64,000 nucleotides of DNA from the NCBI RefSeq assembly GCF_037949795.1, contig NZ_CP149932.1, positions 1,043,001-1,107,000 on the forward strand, read 5' to 3'. Shown here one piece after another: positions 29,582 through 38,993 of the stretch; the first letter of the stretch is position 1, and each line of letters starts with the position of its first letter. Under the pieces are notes generated by a model. The model did no database searches. It had not been told where the DNA came from and worked only from the letters and a program-made list of their open reading frames with translations. The DNA comes from Thioclava sp. GXIMD2076. Lineage in GTDB: Bacteria > Pseudomonadota > Alphaproteobacteria > Rhodobacterales > Rhodobacteraceae. The translations under genes were made by a program, and so were the position numbers.

Positions 29582-30061
29582 GCTGAAACCGGACGTTTAA
29601 ATCGAGAGGAAGCTTGACCTAACGCACCGCGACTGTCCAGGAGGAACGAGTGCAAACATGATGGGCGGGAAGCGGTCGCTCACTGCACGTGGGAAAATCA
29701 ATCTCGATATATCCATAAACGGACATTTCGATCACGCGCCGCATCTTAGAACCGGGCGCTCTCTACAGACTTGTGCCGTGAACAGGTTGCCCTCCTGCTC
29801 AGGCCGAGCGGGCTTGTTTCAATCTTATCCATTTCCATGCACGCGCAGTCAGCCCTTTAACGTAAACCTTAACGTTTCAACGCGCATGATGGGGGGTGTC
29901 ACGGATGCACGCCCGATTCGCAGCGTTTTACCAAATTATCCGGGTGACATGTGCTTCAGAATGCGGGTGGTGGACAATGGGATCACGCGGCAGGTTTACC
30001 CTTCATCGCCTGCACAAGGCCTCGCGCGTGACAGGGACGTCGGCGATGTCTGGCGGTTGAT
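29582..30061. other. 480-nt gap without a credible gene
   Basis: This gap separates the divergent helicase gene and the RTX-Hint pseudogene. An apparent open frame across it continues as an off-frame shadow of the RTX gene and shows no protein-like pattern. A repeated TTAACGT/TAACGTAA motif lies at about 29860-29880. No tRNA, terminator or clear promoter was seen. Confidence 0.5.
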
Positions 30062-32725
30062 ATGGCGACGTCTTTCGAAGTCATCTTCCTCGGCACGGCA
30101 GCTGACATTGACATCAATGAAGGGAATGCAGTCGCGGGCAATGCCAGCTCGCTGGTCGGCACGACATATGGCGCGGCCAACAGCCCGCTTTATGCGCAGG
30201 TCCATAATTTTTCTGCGGTCAATTATTCGGGGGGGGATGCCACCGTCTATGACACCGATAACAACCTTACCAACGATACGTTTTCCATTGATGGCGGCCC
30301 CGCGCAGATCTTCGATTCCGTCGTCTCCTATCAGGCCACCGTCACTTATATAGACGGCACCACGGGCACGATCAGCGCGGTCATCATGCAAGATACGGCC
30401 GGTCGCCTGTATCTGATGCCCGAGATGACCAATAACGCCGATGTTGCGGTCCTTAATGCGGCGCCAATCCGGTCCATGACCTTCAACAGCCTATTGGTCA
30501 ATGACAGCAATATGGCGGCCGACCGCTTTGACATGCATTTCATGAACCCCGTGGATGGGACCTCGGGCAATGATAGCATGGGCGTGGGCTATACTGATGG
30601 CGACGGCGACTAGATCACGACCGGCGGCGGTCTGATCAATGCGGGCGCCGGCAATTACACGGTCGATGGCGGAGCGGGCAACGACTCGATCCAGGGCGGG
30701 GCGGGCAATGACAGCCTGATCGGCGGCGCCGGAAACGACCTGTTGATCGGCGGTTATGGCAACGACCTCTTTTCCTTTGCAAGCGGCTGGGGACAGGACA
30801 CGATCCTTGGCGATCAGGGTGATAGCACCGAGGATGGCGGTAAAGACATGCTCGATTTCTCGGGCATGGCCAGCGGGGTCTCGGTCACCTTCACCGGCTC
30901 CGAGGATGGCACGGCGGCCTCGGGCAGCGACAGCCTGACGTTCGACAATATCGAGGCGGTGCAGGGTGGTTCGGGCGATGACACCTTCAATGCGGCGGCC
31001 GATAGCTCGGGGCTCACGCTTTCGGGGGGCGGCGGCGCGGACAGTATCACCGGCGGCTCGGGCGCCGATACGCTCGCTGGCGGCATGGGCAATGACACGC
31101 TCTATGGCGGGACCGGTGCCGATAGCATCGCGGGCGACGACGGCAATGACTATATCGACGGCGGTTCCGAGGATGACATCATCTGGGGCGGCACCGGAGA
31201 TGACACGATCCTGGGTGGCACCGGTAATGACATCGTGGCCGGTGAGGCCGGGAACGACTCCATCGACGGGGGCGCGGGGGCCGATACTGTCAGAGGCGGC
31301 ACCGGTGATGACCTGATCTGGGGCGGCGACGATAACGACGCGCTCTATGGGGATGACGGCAATGATATTATCGCTGGTGAGGCCGGGAATGACCTCGTCG
31401 ATGGTGGGGCGGGCAATGATCTGATTTCCGGCGGGACCGGCACTGACACGCTCAAGGGCGGCACCGGCAGCGACACGTTCTCTTTCTACGGCGGTGATGG
31501 CATCGACGTTGTTCAGGGCGGAGAGGACCCGGACAATAGCGATACCGACGCGCTTGATTTCTCGAATGCCGATCAGGGCTTCAAGGTCACCTTCAGTGGC
31601 GCCGAAGCCGGCTCATTCGCCTCCGCCACCACAGATTCAACAGGTAGCTTCACCGAGATCGAACGGATCGTTGGCAGCAATTACGCCGATTCGATCGATG
31701 CCAGCGCCGACACTTCGGGGATAGAACTCCACGGGGGAAGTGGCGCCGATACGCTGATCGGCGGCTCTGGCGCGGATCATCTCGACGGCGGCACCGGCAA
31801 TGACTCCCTTGCAAGTGGCGCGGGCAATGACACCCTATCGGGGGGCGCCGGCGCTGATACCTATGCCCTAAGCGATGGTGGCGGGGCGGATACTGTCGCG
31901 GATTTCGACATAACGCTGGTGGGCAGCACCACCACCGATCAGCTGGATGTGTCCGGTCTGACCGGTGCCGATGGCAATCCGGTCAATGCGTGGGATGTGA
32001 CGGTTTCGGATGTGGGCGGCAACGCGCTGCTGACCTTTCCCGACGGCACCTCGATCCTGCTCAACGGCGTGGCGCCCGCAAGCGTCACGACAGCCCCGCA
32101 ACTGCATTCCATCGGCATCCCCTGCTTTGTCGCGGGAACAATGATCGATACCCCCTCGGGCCCCAGAGCGGTCGAGACCATCCGGACCGGCGACGAGGTC
32201 CTGACCGCCGAGGGCCAGCCCATTACGGTGATATGGGCCGGTGGGAAAACATTCGACGCCGCCGATCTGGCCACATGTGAGCGGCTCAAGCCGATTGTGT
32301 TCCGCCCTAGCAGCATCGGGAATGCCAGAGAACTCCGTCTCTCGCGCCAGCACAGGGTCGTGGTCGACACAATCGAGGGGCCGCGCCTTGTTGCCGCGGG
32401 GGGGCTGGCGGCAGCGAGGGGTTTTGGCGCTCGGATCGCTAAAGGATGCCGCAAAGTTTCCTATCGTCACCTTCTGCTGACCTGACATGCGATCATCCGT
32501 GCCGAAGGCGCCCTTGTTGAAAGCCTGTGGCCTGGCCATCTTGCGGCAAAGTCACTGGGCCCAGAGACCTGCCGCGAGATCGCGGGGAGCTGTCCGCAGC
32601 TGGCACCCGCACTAGCTGGTAAGGTTCCAACGGAACTGGTTTTTGGGCCGCAAGCTCTCCCCATGATACGCAGGGGGCAGTTACGCAGCTTGAGTGTCAA
32701 TTCTTGTGCCGCACTGCTGACCTAG
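30062..32725 (+). pseudogene. RTX-Hint secreted protein interrupted by two stop codons
   Basis: One continuous reading frame broken by TAG at 30611-30613 and TGA at 32483-32485. Part 1 (183 residues) is a T/D/N-rich beta domain ending YTDGDGD. After the TAG the same frame runs on with ITTGGGLINAGAGN and then dozens of Ca2+-binding RTX nonapeptides (GGxGxDxxx). A Hint domain starts at about 32120 with CFVAGTMIDTPSGPRAVE and contains LSRQHRVVV. The TGA falls after SYRHLLLT, and HAIIRAEGALVESLWPGH continues in frame to 32725, as in intact Hint proteins. Intact homologues are exported by type I secretion. No ABC exporter is nearby. The Shine-Dalgarno is weak. Confidence 0.85.
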
Positions 32726-32840
32726 GCGTGCCAGACCACGCTGCATTCTCTGCCGATGGCCGGTTTGAATAAGCTGCTAAGCAGCGATAGACCTTCTTGT
32801 AAACGGCGGCTTAAGGGCTGGTCTGATCGTCAGCTTCAGC

Positions 32841-33812
32841 TTATTTGGCTCCGCCATTCAGGAAGGATATGACTGCGTCGGAGACGTCCTGGTGGATCGC
32901 CCGGCGTGCGTCCGAAGAGACACCACAGATCGATGCATCACCTTCTTCCTCCATTAGGATCTTCGGTCCGGCGAGCGTGCAAACGGAGAAGGCATCGAAT
33001 ATCGATGCTTGGGGCATGACAAAGGACGGAGTCTGCTGATCATTAGCCGATGTGCTCTCGGGTTTGCCGAGGGAAATCGATAGCGCCCGCACACCCGCCG
33101 GCACCGAGCCCAGGTCTTCCGGATATTCCGGGTTTATGGCTATTACCGAAGTCACGCGGGGGTCTCGCGCCATCCCAGCCAGGCCGTCCGGATTGGTGGC
33201 CGACATGTTGACCCGTTGGGCAGCGAACCACCCGCAATCCGGTCCGTGCTGTTTCCTGTCTGGCGCGCAAGAGTGAAGGTAGCTGGCGACATCAAGATCT
33301 GCTCCGCCGACGGACAGGGCAGCGGTCGCGCCAAGTGCGAATCCAGCGACTGACACCATTGTTTCATTAACTCGCGGCCCCCAAGTCATATCGGTCAGCA
33401 CCAGGCCAATCGCGCGGCGGATGTCCCGGGGTCTTTGCCAGATTGCATTCAGGGCAGCAGCCGCGTTGTCCAGGTGCGGTGCATTGACTTCGGCCACAAC
33501 GAAGCCTGCCCGAGCGATGGCGGAACTGAGCCAGGCACCTGAATCAGTCGCGGATCGCAGGCCGCCATGTGACACAATCACCAGCGGGAGCGCGCTATGC
33601 GTGAACTCCGCATTTGGTGCTGCTGTAACCCCCTCGAACACGGGATTTCCACCGACAGAGCCCGATGCTTTTGCCTCGGACGGATACCAGATCGACACGA
33701 ACAGAGGGCGCGCGTCTTCGGATGTGTCCAGGAGATGGGCAAGTCCTGGAACGGTTTGAGAAAGAGAAGGCCCTGCGACCAGGATAAGAAACAAAGACAG
33801 ACCAAATTTCAT
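32841..33812 (-). CDS. Alpha/beta-hydrolase (dienelactone hydrolase-like), nucleophile Ser replaced
   Basis: A 323-residue exported protein with the signal peptide MKFGLSLFLILVAGPSLSQ. It resembles predicted dienelactone hydrolases: the strand FVSIWYPSEAK, the oxyanion region LPLVIVSHGG at about 75-84, and the nucleophile elbow position. The elbow reads GFALGA instead of GxSxGG, so the catalytic serine (position 159) is alanine. A possible base lies in the final helix region (DARRAIHQD). The start has a GGAG site 8 nt upstream; a longer in-frame start is less likely. It is in the accessory island between two pseudogenes. It may be inactive or have another role. Confidence 0.7.
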   Translation of the reverse strand: MKFGLSLFLILVAGPSLSQTVPGLAHLLDTSEDARPLFVSIWYPSEAKASGSVGGNPVFEGVTAAPNAEFTHSALPLVIVSHGGLRSATDSGAWLSSAIARAGFVVAEVNAPHLDNAAAALNAIWQRPRDIRRAIGLVLTDMTWGPRVNETMVSVAGFALGATAALSVGGADLDVASYLHSCAPDRKQHGPDCGWFAAQRVNMSATNPDGLAGMARDPRVTSVIAINPEYPEDLGSVPAGVRALSISLGKPESTSANDQQTPSFVMPQASIFDAFSVCTLAGPKILMEEEGDASICGVSSDARRAIHQDVSDAVISFLNGGAK

Positions 33813-34042
33813 TCCGGAACTCCCCGTGCGGACCAAAAGACTGTGTTCTTTTATTGTGGCCTTACTAAAAACGGGCAATGACCGCTCCGTCCGGGGAGCT
33901 GACCTGGGCGTGCCACATCTCGCTGAAGGATACCACAGATGTCCGGTATGGAGAAACTGCGACCAGCATGGCTACTCGGACGAGTGTCGGCTTGGGGCCG
34001 AAGGTGCTATCGTCACACCGTCGGTCCTTGTCTGTTATGTTG

Positions 34043-35275
34043 CTATTTCTTTCTGAACACCTTTCGACGCTGCTCGACCAGCTTTTCGGCTTGCTTGAAC
34101 TCCGGCGCGCCCAAGATCAGGCTATGCTCGTGATATGCCAGCACCAGTTCTATCTCCGGCGAACCGGCGGGGTGCTCATTCTCGAGGAGTCCGAAGATTT
34201 CGCTCCGGCGCACATCTGGGACTTTGCCGTAATAGGTCCAGGTGATTTCTTCCGTGCTATGACCAAGGTTCAAGGACCAAGCCTTGCGCTCTTCTGAATT
34301 GCGGCAGATGCGATCCCCGAGCTGGGCGAGGGTATGGCGCACCGAATGCGGCGAATAGGGTTCTGTTGCGTGTTTGCTCGCGAGCGAAAATGCTTCCGTA
34401 GCGGCTCGAGCGATTTTGCATGGGGCGTAGCGGTGGGCGGTCTGGCTCGGGCGCTCGTTTCAAATCTGCAAGATCAGGGAACAGTGCGTCTTCCGGTCCC
34501 AAGCCGATCCGGTTCATGTCGGTAAGCCATGTAAGCAGCAGGGTTTGAAAGGCATCTGTGCTAGGAAACCAGTTCACGACAAAGCTCTTGCCGTTTTTGG
34601 CGCGCAGCTCTGTGCCGTCGTGGCGGACTTACCGCCTCTCCATATCGACATGGCGTGGACGAAGGATAACCAGTGCATTCGCCCGCAAGTCCCGGCAATC
34701 ACCGCGTCGCGCCAAGCCGCAGCATCTCCTTTACTGATGTCGGTAAAGAGCTTGAGCCCGCAATAGATCTCGAACTGACGGATGGCGCGGAGGTGAGCGG
34801 CGACAGGATGGCTTCACTTTGCGCAATACCAGCTTGGGCGTCTGCATTTCCTTCGTCTAACGCCACGAGCCTCGTATTGGATTTGAGGCTGTTTTCGAAA
34901 GCGTCTCGATCCGTCTTATTCAGTAGCTTCGAGATCTCGCCGCCACAGTCCGGACAGGTCGCGAGTGCCTACGCGGTGCCGGTCTTGGCATCAAGAAAGC
35001 GGAGCGTCGAGAGGTCAGGGAAGACACGGGCCTTGCAGCTCATGCACTTGAATTTGCCGCGCCGGAGCGGTGTCTTGATCCCAGCGCGCTCCTGATGGAA
35101 GCGCGCGAGCTCCGCGCCACGAAAAATGCGCGGTTGATTTGCATCAGGGGGGGAGTAGGCCGCTGGCGATCGAATTTCCCAACGTGTTGCGACAGATACT
35201 GTAGAGCGAGACCACCTGCTCGACGCTGTAAACGCGATCAAGCTTCGGGCGGATACTGGTATAGTTGCGGCTCAT
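34043..35275 (-). pseudogene. Decayed site-specific recombinase with zinc-ribbon region
   Basis: Fragments in different frames add up to one tyrosine recombinase. The start MSRNYTSIRPKLDRVYSVEQ overlaps the AlpA-like stop (ATGA). A run of seven G (35147-35153) shifts the frame. The next piece has PDANQPRIFRGAELARF and KCMSCKARVFPDLS, the first zinc knuckle. A TAG at 34969-34971 follows, then CPDCGGEISKLLNKTDRD, the second knuckle. Further shifts occur near 34787 and 34620. The C-terminus HTLAQLGDR and LGHSTEEITWTYYGK carries the catalytic His and Tyr and ends at 34043. With at least five lesions it cannot be functional. It sits beside tRNA-Ser, as an integration module would. Confidence 0.8.
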
Positions 35276-35634
35276 TGCTTGCGCTCCTGTGCCCGCAGGA
35301 GATCATGCGCATCGAGATCCGTAATTGCCCAGCGGGTCATGCCGGACCCAAACCGGTAGGGCTGCGGAAATTTATCGATCTTGAGCCAGCGGCAGATGGT
35401 CCGCACGGAAACCGAATAGCGCTGGGCCACTTCACCCACGGAGATAAAGCGCGGGCTCGCTTCGGCCACAGGGAGAGCAGCGTTGGCTTGCTTTCGGGTT
35501 TCTTGCGGTGCGGAAGGCGTGATGTGCCGCGATTTGGCACCTGCTACAGCGCTAGGCTGGGGCGTGGCACGAGACGGCTCTTTCGCGCGAGTTGGAGTAG
35601 GGAAAAGGCTGAATTGGTAGGTGTCATAAGACAT
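35272..35634 (-). CDS. AlpA/excisionase-like DNA-binding protein
   Basis: A 120-residue protein. Residues 1-60 are polar and low in complexity. From residue 62 comes a MerR-like winged helix of the AlpA/excisionase type (FISVGEVAQRYSVSVRTICR, then FPQPYRFGSGMTRW). In phage and islands such proteins control excision or activate the integrase gene. It is translated just before the decayed recombinase, with a 4-nt overlap. tRNA-Ser lies 214 nt upstream. The gene itself looks intact, but its partner is not. Confidence 0.75.
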   Translation of the reverse strand: MSYDTYQFSLFPTPTRAKEPSRATPQPSAVAGAKSRHITPSAPQETRKQANAALPVAEASPRFISVGEVAQRYSVSVRTICRWLKIDKFPQPYRFGSGMTRWAITDLDAHDLLRAQERKQ

Positions 35635-35847
35635 GACGACGCCCCTATTAAGGTAGGCGCTCGGTCACATCTTGTGTCCAAGGGATTGGCCGATTCTGAG
35701 GGCATCGTGCCACATGAGTTCGACTGATCCTCATCAAAACGATCTGAAAGGATATGGCCAGTGGAGATTTATCGTAAATGTTGTGGGGCGCCGGTAGGGA
35801 TAATCGCAGATTTAATTCAATTAAATCATATTCTTGTGCTGACTTGT

Positions 35848-35937
35848 TGGCGGATGGGGTGGGATTCGAACCCACGGTACGGTTCCCCGCACGCTAGTTT
35901 TCAAGACTAGAGCCTTAAACCACTCGGCCACCCATCC
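35848..35937 (-). tRNA. tRNA-Ser (UGA)
   Basis: A 90-nt class II tRNA with encoded CCA. The acceptor stem is GGATGGG / CCCATCC, the anticodon loop is CTTGAAA (anticodon TGA), the variable arm is long (GTGCGGGGAACCGTAC), and the T arm contains GGTTCGAATCC. It forms the right border of the accessory island. The recombination genes lie on its 3' side. Confidence 0.97.
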
Positions 35938-36153
35938 GCAGCGCTGAAGCGAAGCCGCATGCGCCTGAGCGGGTCTAATCGGTTGCGGTGGGGCTGACAA
36001 GATCTTGACCGCGATGCGCCTGCATATTTTGCGGGCGCTTGTGGCAGGGAAGGCGCAACCTTCAAGAACTCGCGAGCGGATGCCTTCCATCTTGTGATCG
36101 GGCGGGCCTAATATCGGGAAAATTCGGAGCATAGTTACAGGAAGGTTCCGCCA

Positions 36154-37167
36154 ATGACCCGTTTCGCTTTGTTGTCTTCTGCCGCATTCATGGCGCTCGC
36201 TTTGCCGGTCGCGGCGCAGACCACTCTGACCGTCGCCAACTGGCTTCCGCCCTCGCATCCGCTGGTCTCGGAGCTGATCGTGCCGATGACGCAGGCGATC
36301 GAGGAGGCGACCCATGGCGAGGTGAAAGCCACGCTCCTGCCGGCACCACTAGGGCCGCCCGCTGCGCATTTCGATTTCGCCATCAATGGGGTGGCCGATA
36401 TTACCTTCGGGGTGCAAGGCTATAATCCGGGCCGGTTCAAGACCACCAATATTGTCGAGCTGCCTTTCCTGGGCAATTCTGCCGAGGCGATCTCGGTTGC
36501 CTACTGGCGCACCTTCGACACCATGCTGCGGGATGCGGGCGAATATGATGATGTCCATGTGCTGGCCGTCTTCAGCCATGGTCCGGGCGAGGTTTTCCTG
36601 AAGGAGGGCGATGTCTCTGATGTGGATGTGCTCAAGGGGCGCAAGATCCGCGTAGGCGGGGGCATTGTGCATGAGGTGGTCTCGAAACTGGGTGCTGTGC
36701 CGGTCGAGGGACCGTCGTCCAAATCCTACGAACTGTTGAGCCAGGGCGTGGCGGATGGCATCACCTTCCCCTATGAATCGGTGAATTTCTTCAAGCTGAT
36801 TCCGCAGCTTGATAAGGCGATTGCCGTCGATGGCGGGCTGTATAACACCTCCTTCTATATCGTCATGAACAAGGCGAAATGGGAGGCGCTTTCGCCGGAA
36901 GTGCAGGACGAGATCAATTCGGTGACCGGTGAGGCATTGGCGCGCAAGGCGGGCCAGATGTGGGATGCCGCCGACGAGAAGGGCCGCGCGGCGATGGAAG
37001 GCAAGATCGCGATCACGCCCGCAACCGATGCGCAGATGGACGCATGGAAAACCGCACTGCAGCCCCTGGTGGATGCCAAGATCGAGGAGGCCTCCAGCAC
37101 CGGTATCGACGGGCAGGCGGCCTATGAGTTCCTGACCTCCGAGATTGCCAAAGAAACGGCCGAGTAA
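36154..37167 (+). CDS. dctP: TRAP transporter substrate-binding protein DctP
   Basis: A 337-residue periplasmic binding protein of a TRAP system, which imports organic acids using ion gradients. The signal peptide is MTRFALLSSAAFMALALPVAA. The mature part has the DctP pattern TLTVANWLPPSHPL, and GLYNTSFYIVMNKAKWEAL near the C-terminus. A strong AGGAAGG site precedes the ATG. The first gene of a dctP-dctQ-dctM operon, with 3 nt to the next gene. The substrate cannot be read from the sequence; C4-dicarboxylates or related acids are usual. Confidence 0.93.
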   Translation: MTRFALLSSAAFMALALPVAAQTTLTVANWLPPSHPLVSELIVPMTQAIEEATHGEVKATLLPAPLGPPAAHFDFAINGVADITFGVQGYNPGRFKTTNIVELPFLGNSAEAISVAYWRTFDTMLRDAGEYDDVHVLAVFSHGPGEVFLKEGDVSDVDVLKGRKIRVGGGIVHEVVSKLGAVPVEGPSSKSYELLSQGVADGITFPYESVNFFKLIPQLDKAIAVDGGLYNTSFYIVMNKAKWEALSPEVQDEINSVTGEALARKAGQMWDAADEKGRAAMEGKIAITPATDAQMDAWKTALQPLVDAKIEEASSTGIDGQAAYEFLTSEIAKETAE

Positions 37168-37170
37168 CCC

Positions 37171-37713
37171 GTGACCCGAGACAATTTTCCGCGCGTGCCC
37201 GAGACGGATCCGTCCTCGGGCCGCAAGGCGCCCGTGGTGCCGCGCAATGGCCCGCGGTTGGCGCTGGGACTATTATGCGGCGCGATGCTGCTGGCGATGA
37301 TGGGGCTGACGGTGGTGGATGTCATCGGGCGCTATCTGTTCAACGCGCCGCTGATCGGGGCGACCGAACTGACCGAGATGCTGCTCTGTGCGGTAATCTT
37401 CCTCGGCCTGCCTGCGGTCTGTTTCGACCGTGACCATGTGACCGTAGATCTGGTGATCGACCGGCTGCCCGCATGGCTCCAGCCATGGCGCGAGCTGGCG
37501 GTGTCGGTCTTTTCGGTGGTGGTGCTGGGCGTGGTCTCGTGGCGGATCTGGGTCTATGCGGCGCAGAAAGCCAGCTATGGCGAGGCGACCAATTCGTTGC
37601 GCTTGCCGATTGCGCCTCTGGGCTATCTCTGCGCGCTGTGCTGTGCGGTGGGCGTGGTATTGACGCTTGTCGCCGCGCTCCGCCAGTTCCGTCTTCAGGT
37701 CAGGGGGCGGTGA
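37171..37713 (+). CDS. dctQ: TRAP transporter small permease DctQ
   Basis: A 180-residue membrane protein with four hydrophobic helices (about 30-52, 65-82, 107-127 and 146-165), as in the DctQ family. The signature VIGRYLFNAPLIGATELTE is in the first cytoplasmic loop. It starts with GTG, 3 nt after dctP. Its stop overlaps the dctM start by one base (TGATG), which fits a tight operon and a stable small/large permease complex. Confidence 0.92.
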   Translation: MTRDNFPRVPETDPSSGRKAPVVPRNGPRLALGLLCGAMLLAMMGLTVVDVIGRYLFNAPLIGATELTEMLLCAVIFLGLPAVCFDRDHVTVDLVIDRLPAWLQPWRELAVSVFSVVVLGVVSWRIWVYAAQKASYGEATNSLRLPIAPLGYLCALCCAVGVVLTLVAALRQFRLQVRGR

Positions 37714-38993
37714 TGGAGCATTGGCCTGTCGGTCTGGCGATCCTTATCGCATTGTTGTTGGGCGGTGTGCCGATTGCCTTCGCGCTTGCGGGCGTGGGGC
37801 TTGTGGGCGTGGCCACGATCATCGGCTGGACGCCCGCGCTGTCGCTGATCGGCTCGGCGTTTTTCGACAACGGGCGCGATTACTCGCTCTCGGTGCTGCC
37901 GCTCTTCCTGATGATGGGCAATTTCGTGGTGCAATCGGGCATCGCGTCCGAACTCTACAATTCCGCCTATGCGTGGTTGCGCCACAAGAAGGGCGGGCTG
38001 GCAATGGCCACGGTGATCGCCTGCGGGGCATTTTCCTCCGTCTGCGGCTCGTCCATGGCCACAGCAGCCACCATGACGCGGATCTCGCTGCCCTCGATGC
38101 GGCGTTTCGGCTATCCCGACCGGCTCTCGACGGCCTCCATTGCCGCCGGTGGCACGCTGGGTATTCTGATCCCGCCCTCGGTCATCTTGGTCTTTTACGG
38201 GATCATGACGCAGCAGGATATCGGCAAGCTGTTTCTGGCAGGCATCATTCCGGGGATCATCGGGATCATCGGCTATGCGCTGGCGGTGAAGATCTCGATC
38301 CGGATGCGCGGGATCGACCTTCCGGTCGAGGATAAACTGCCGCTGGGCGCCCGTATCCGCGCGCTCAAAGGCACGGCAGGGGCACTGGTGCTGTTTGTGT
38401 TCGTGATGGGCGGCATCTATCTGGGCGTCTTTACCCCCACCGAGAGCGCCGGGATGGGCGCGGCGGGGGCGCTGTTGCTGGTGATCGGGTCGGGCAAGTT
38501 CTCGTGGGGCGGGCTCGTCAACGTGCTCTATGACACGATGAAGACCACGGCGATGATGTTCTTCATCCTCTTCGGTGCGCTGAGTTTCACCAATTATGTC
38601 AACATGTCGGGTATGACGAGTGATATCCAGAGCTGGCTCTCGGTCTTTGGTGACAGCCCGATGGCGATGATCTTGGCCATTCTTGTGATCTATCTGGTGC
38701 TGGGCTGCATGCTTGAAGGGCTCTCGATGATCATGCTGACCGTCCCGGTCTTCTACCCGATCGTGGCAGCCCAAGGGTTCGACCTGATATGGTTCGGGAT
38801 CTTTGTCGTGGTGATCACCGAGATCAGCTATATCACGCCGCCCGTGGGGATGAACGCCTTCGTCCTGCGCTCGGTGGTGCCGGATGTGGCCTTGGGCACG
38901 ATCTTCCGCGGGCTGGTGCCCTTTGTGGCGATGGATATCGTGCGGATCGGGCTGATCATTGCTTTCCCCGCACTCGTGCTTTTGCTGACCTGA
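37713..38993 (+). CDS. dctM: TRAP transporter large permease DctM
   Basis: A 426-residue permease with about 12 membrane helices. DctM landmarks are LLLGGVPIAFALAGVG, LPLFLMMGNFV, CGAFSSVCGSSMATAATM, AAGGTLGILIPPSVILVFYG and ITPPVGMNAFVL. It forms the ion-coupled transport path. The open frame extends upstream inside dctQ, but homology and the TGATG coupling fix the start. It ends directly before the convergent exoD stop, with no spare base. Confidence 0.95.
   Translation: MEHWPVGLAILIALLLGGVPIAFALAGVGLVGVATIIGWTPALSLIGSAFFDNGRDYSLSVLPLFLMMGNFVVQSGIASELYNSAYAWLRHKKGGLAMATVIACGAFSSVCGSSMATAATMTRISLPSMRRFGYPDRLSTASIAAGGTLGILIPPSVILVFYGIMTQQDIGKLFLAGIIPGIIGIIGYALAVKISIRMRGIDLPVEDKLPLGARIRALKGTAGALVLFVFVMGGIYLGVFTPTESAGMGAAGALLLVIGSGKFSWGGLVNVLYDTMKTTAMMFFILFGALSFTNYVNMSGMTSDIQSWLSVFGDSPMAMILAILVIYLVLGCMLEGLSMIMLTVPVFYPIVAAQGFDLIWFGIFVVVITEISYITPPVGMNAFVLRSVVPDVALGTIFRGLVPFVAMDIVRIGLIIAFPALVLLLT

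Noticed and set aside
30620..31880. Dense short DNA repeats that might suggest a CRISPR or tandem array
   Set aside because: The periodicity is 27 nt and encodes RTX nonapeptides in one frame; there are no unique spacers. No CRISPR array was seen anywhere in the window.
32483..32485. TGA in the RTX-Hint gene as a selenocysteine codon
   Set aside because: The position is not a redox site in Hint domains, no SECIS-like hairpin follows it, and the gene also carries an amber stop.
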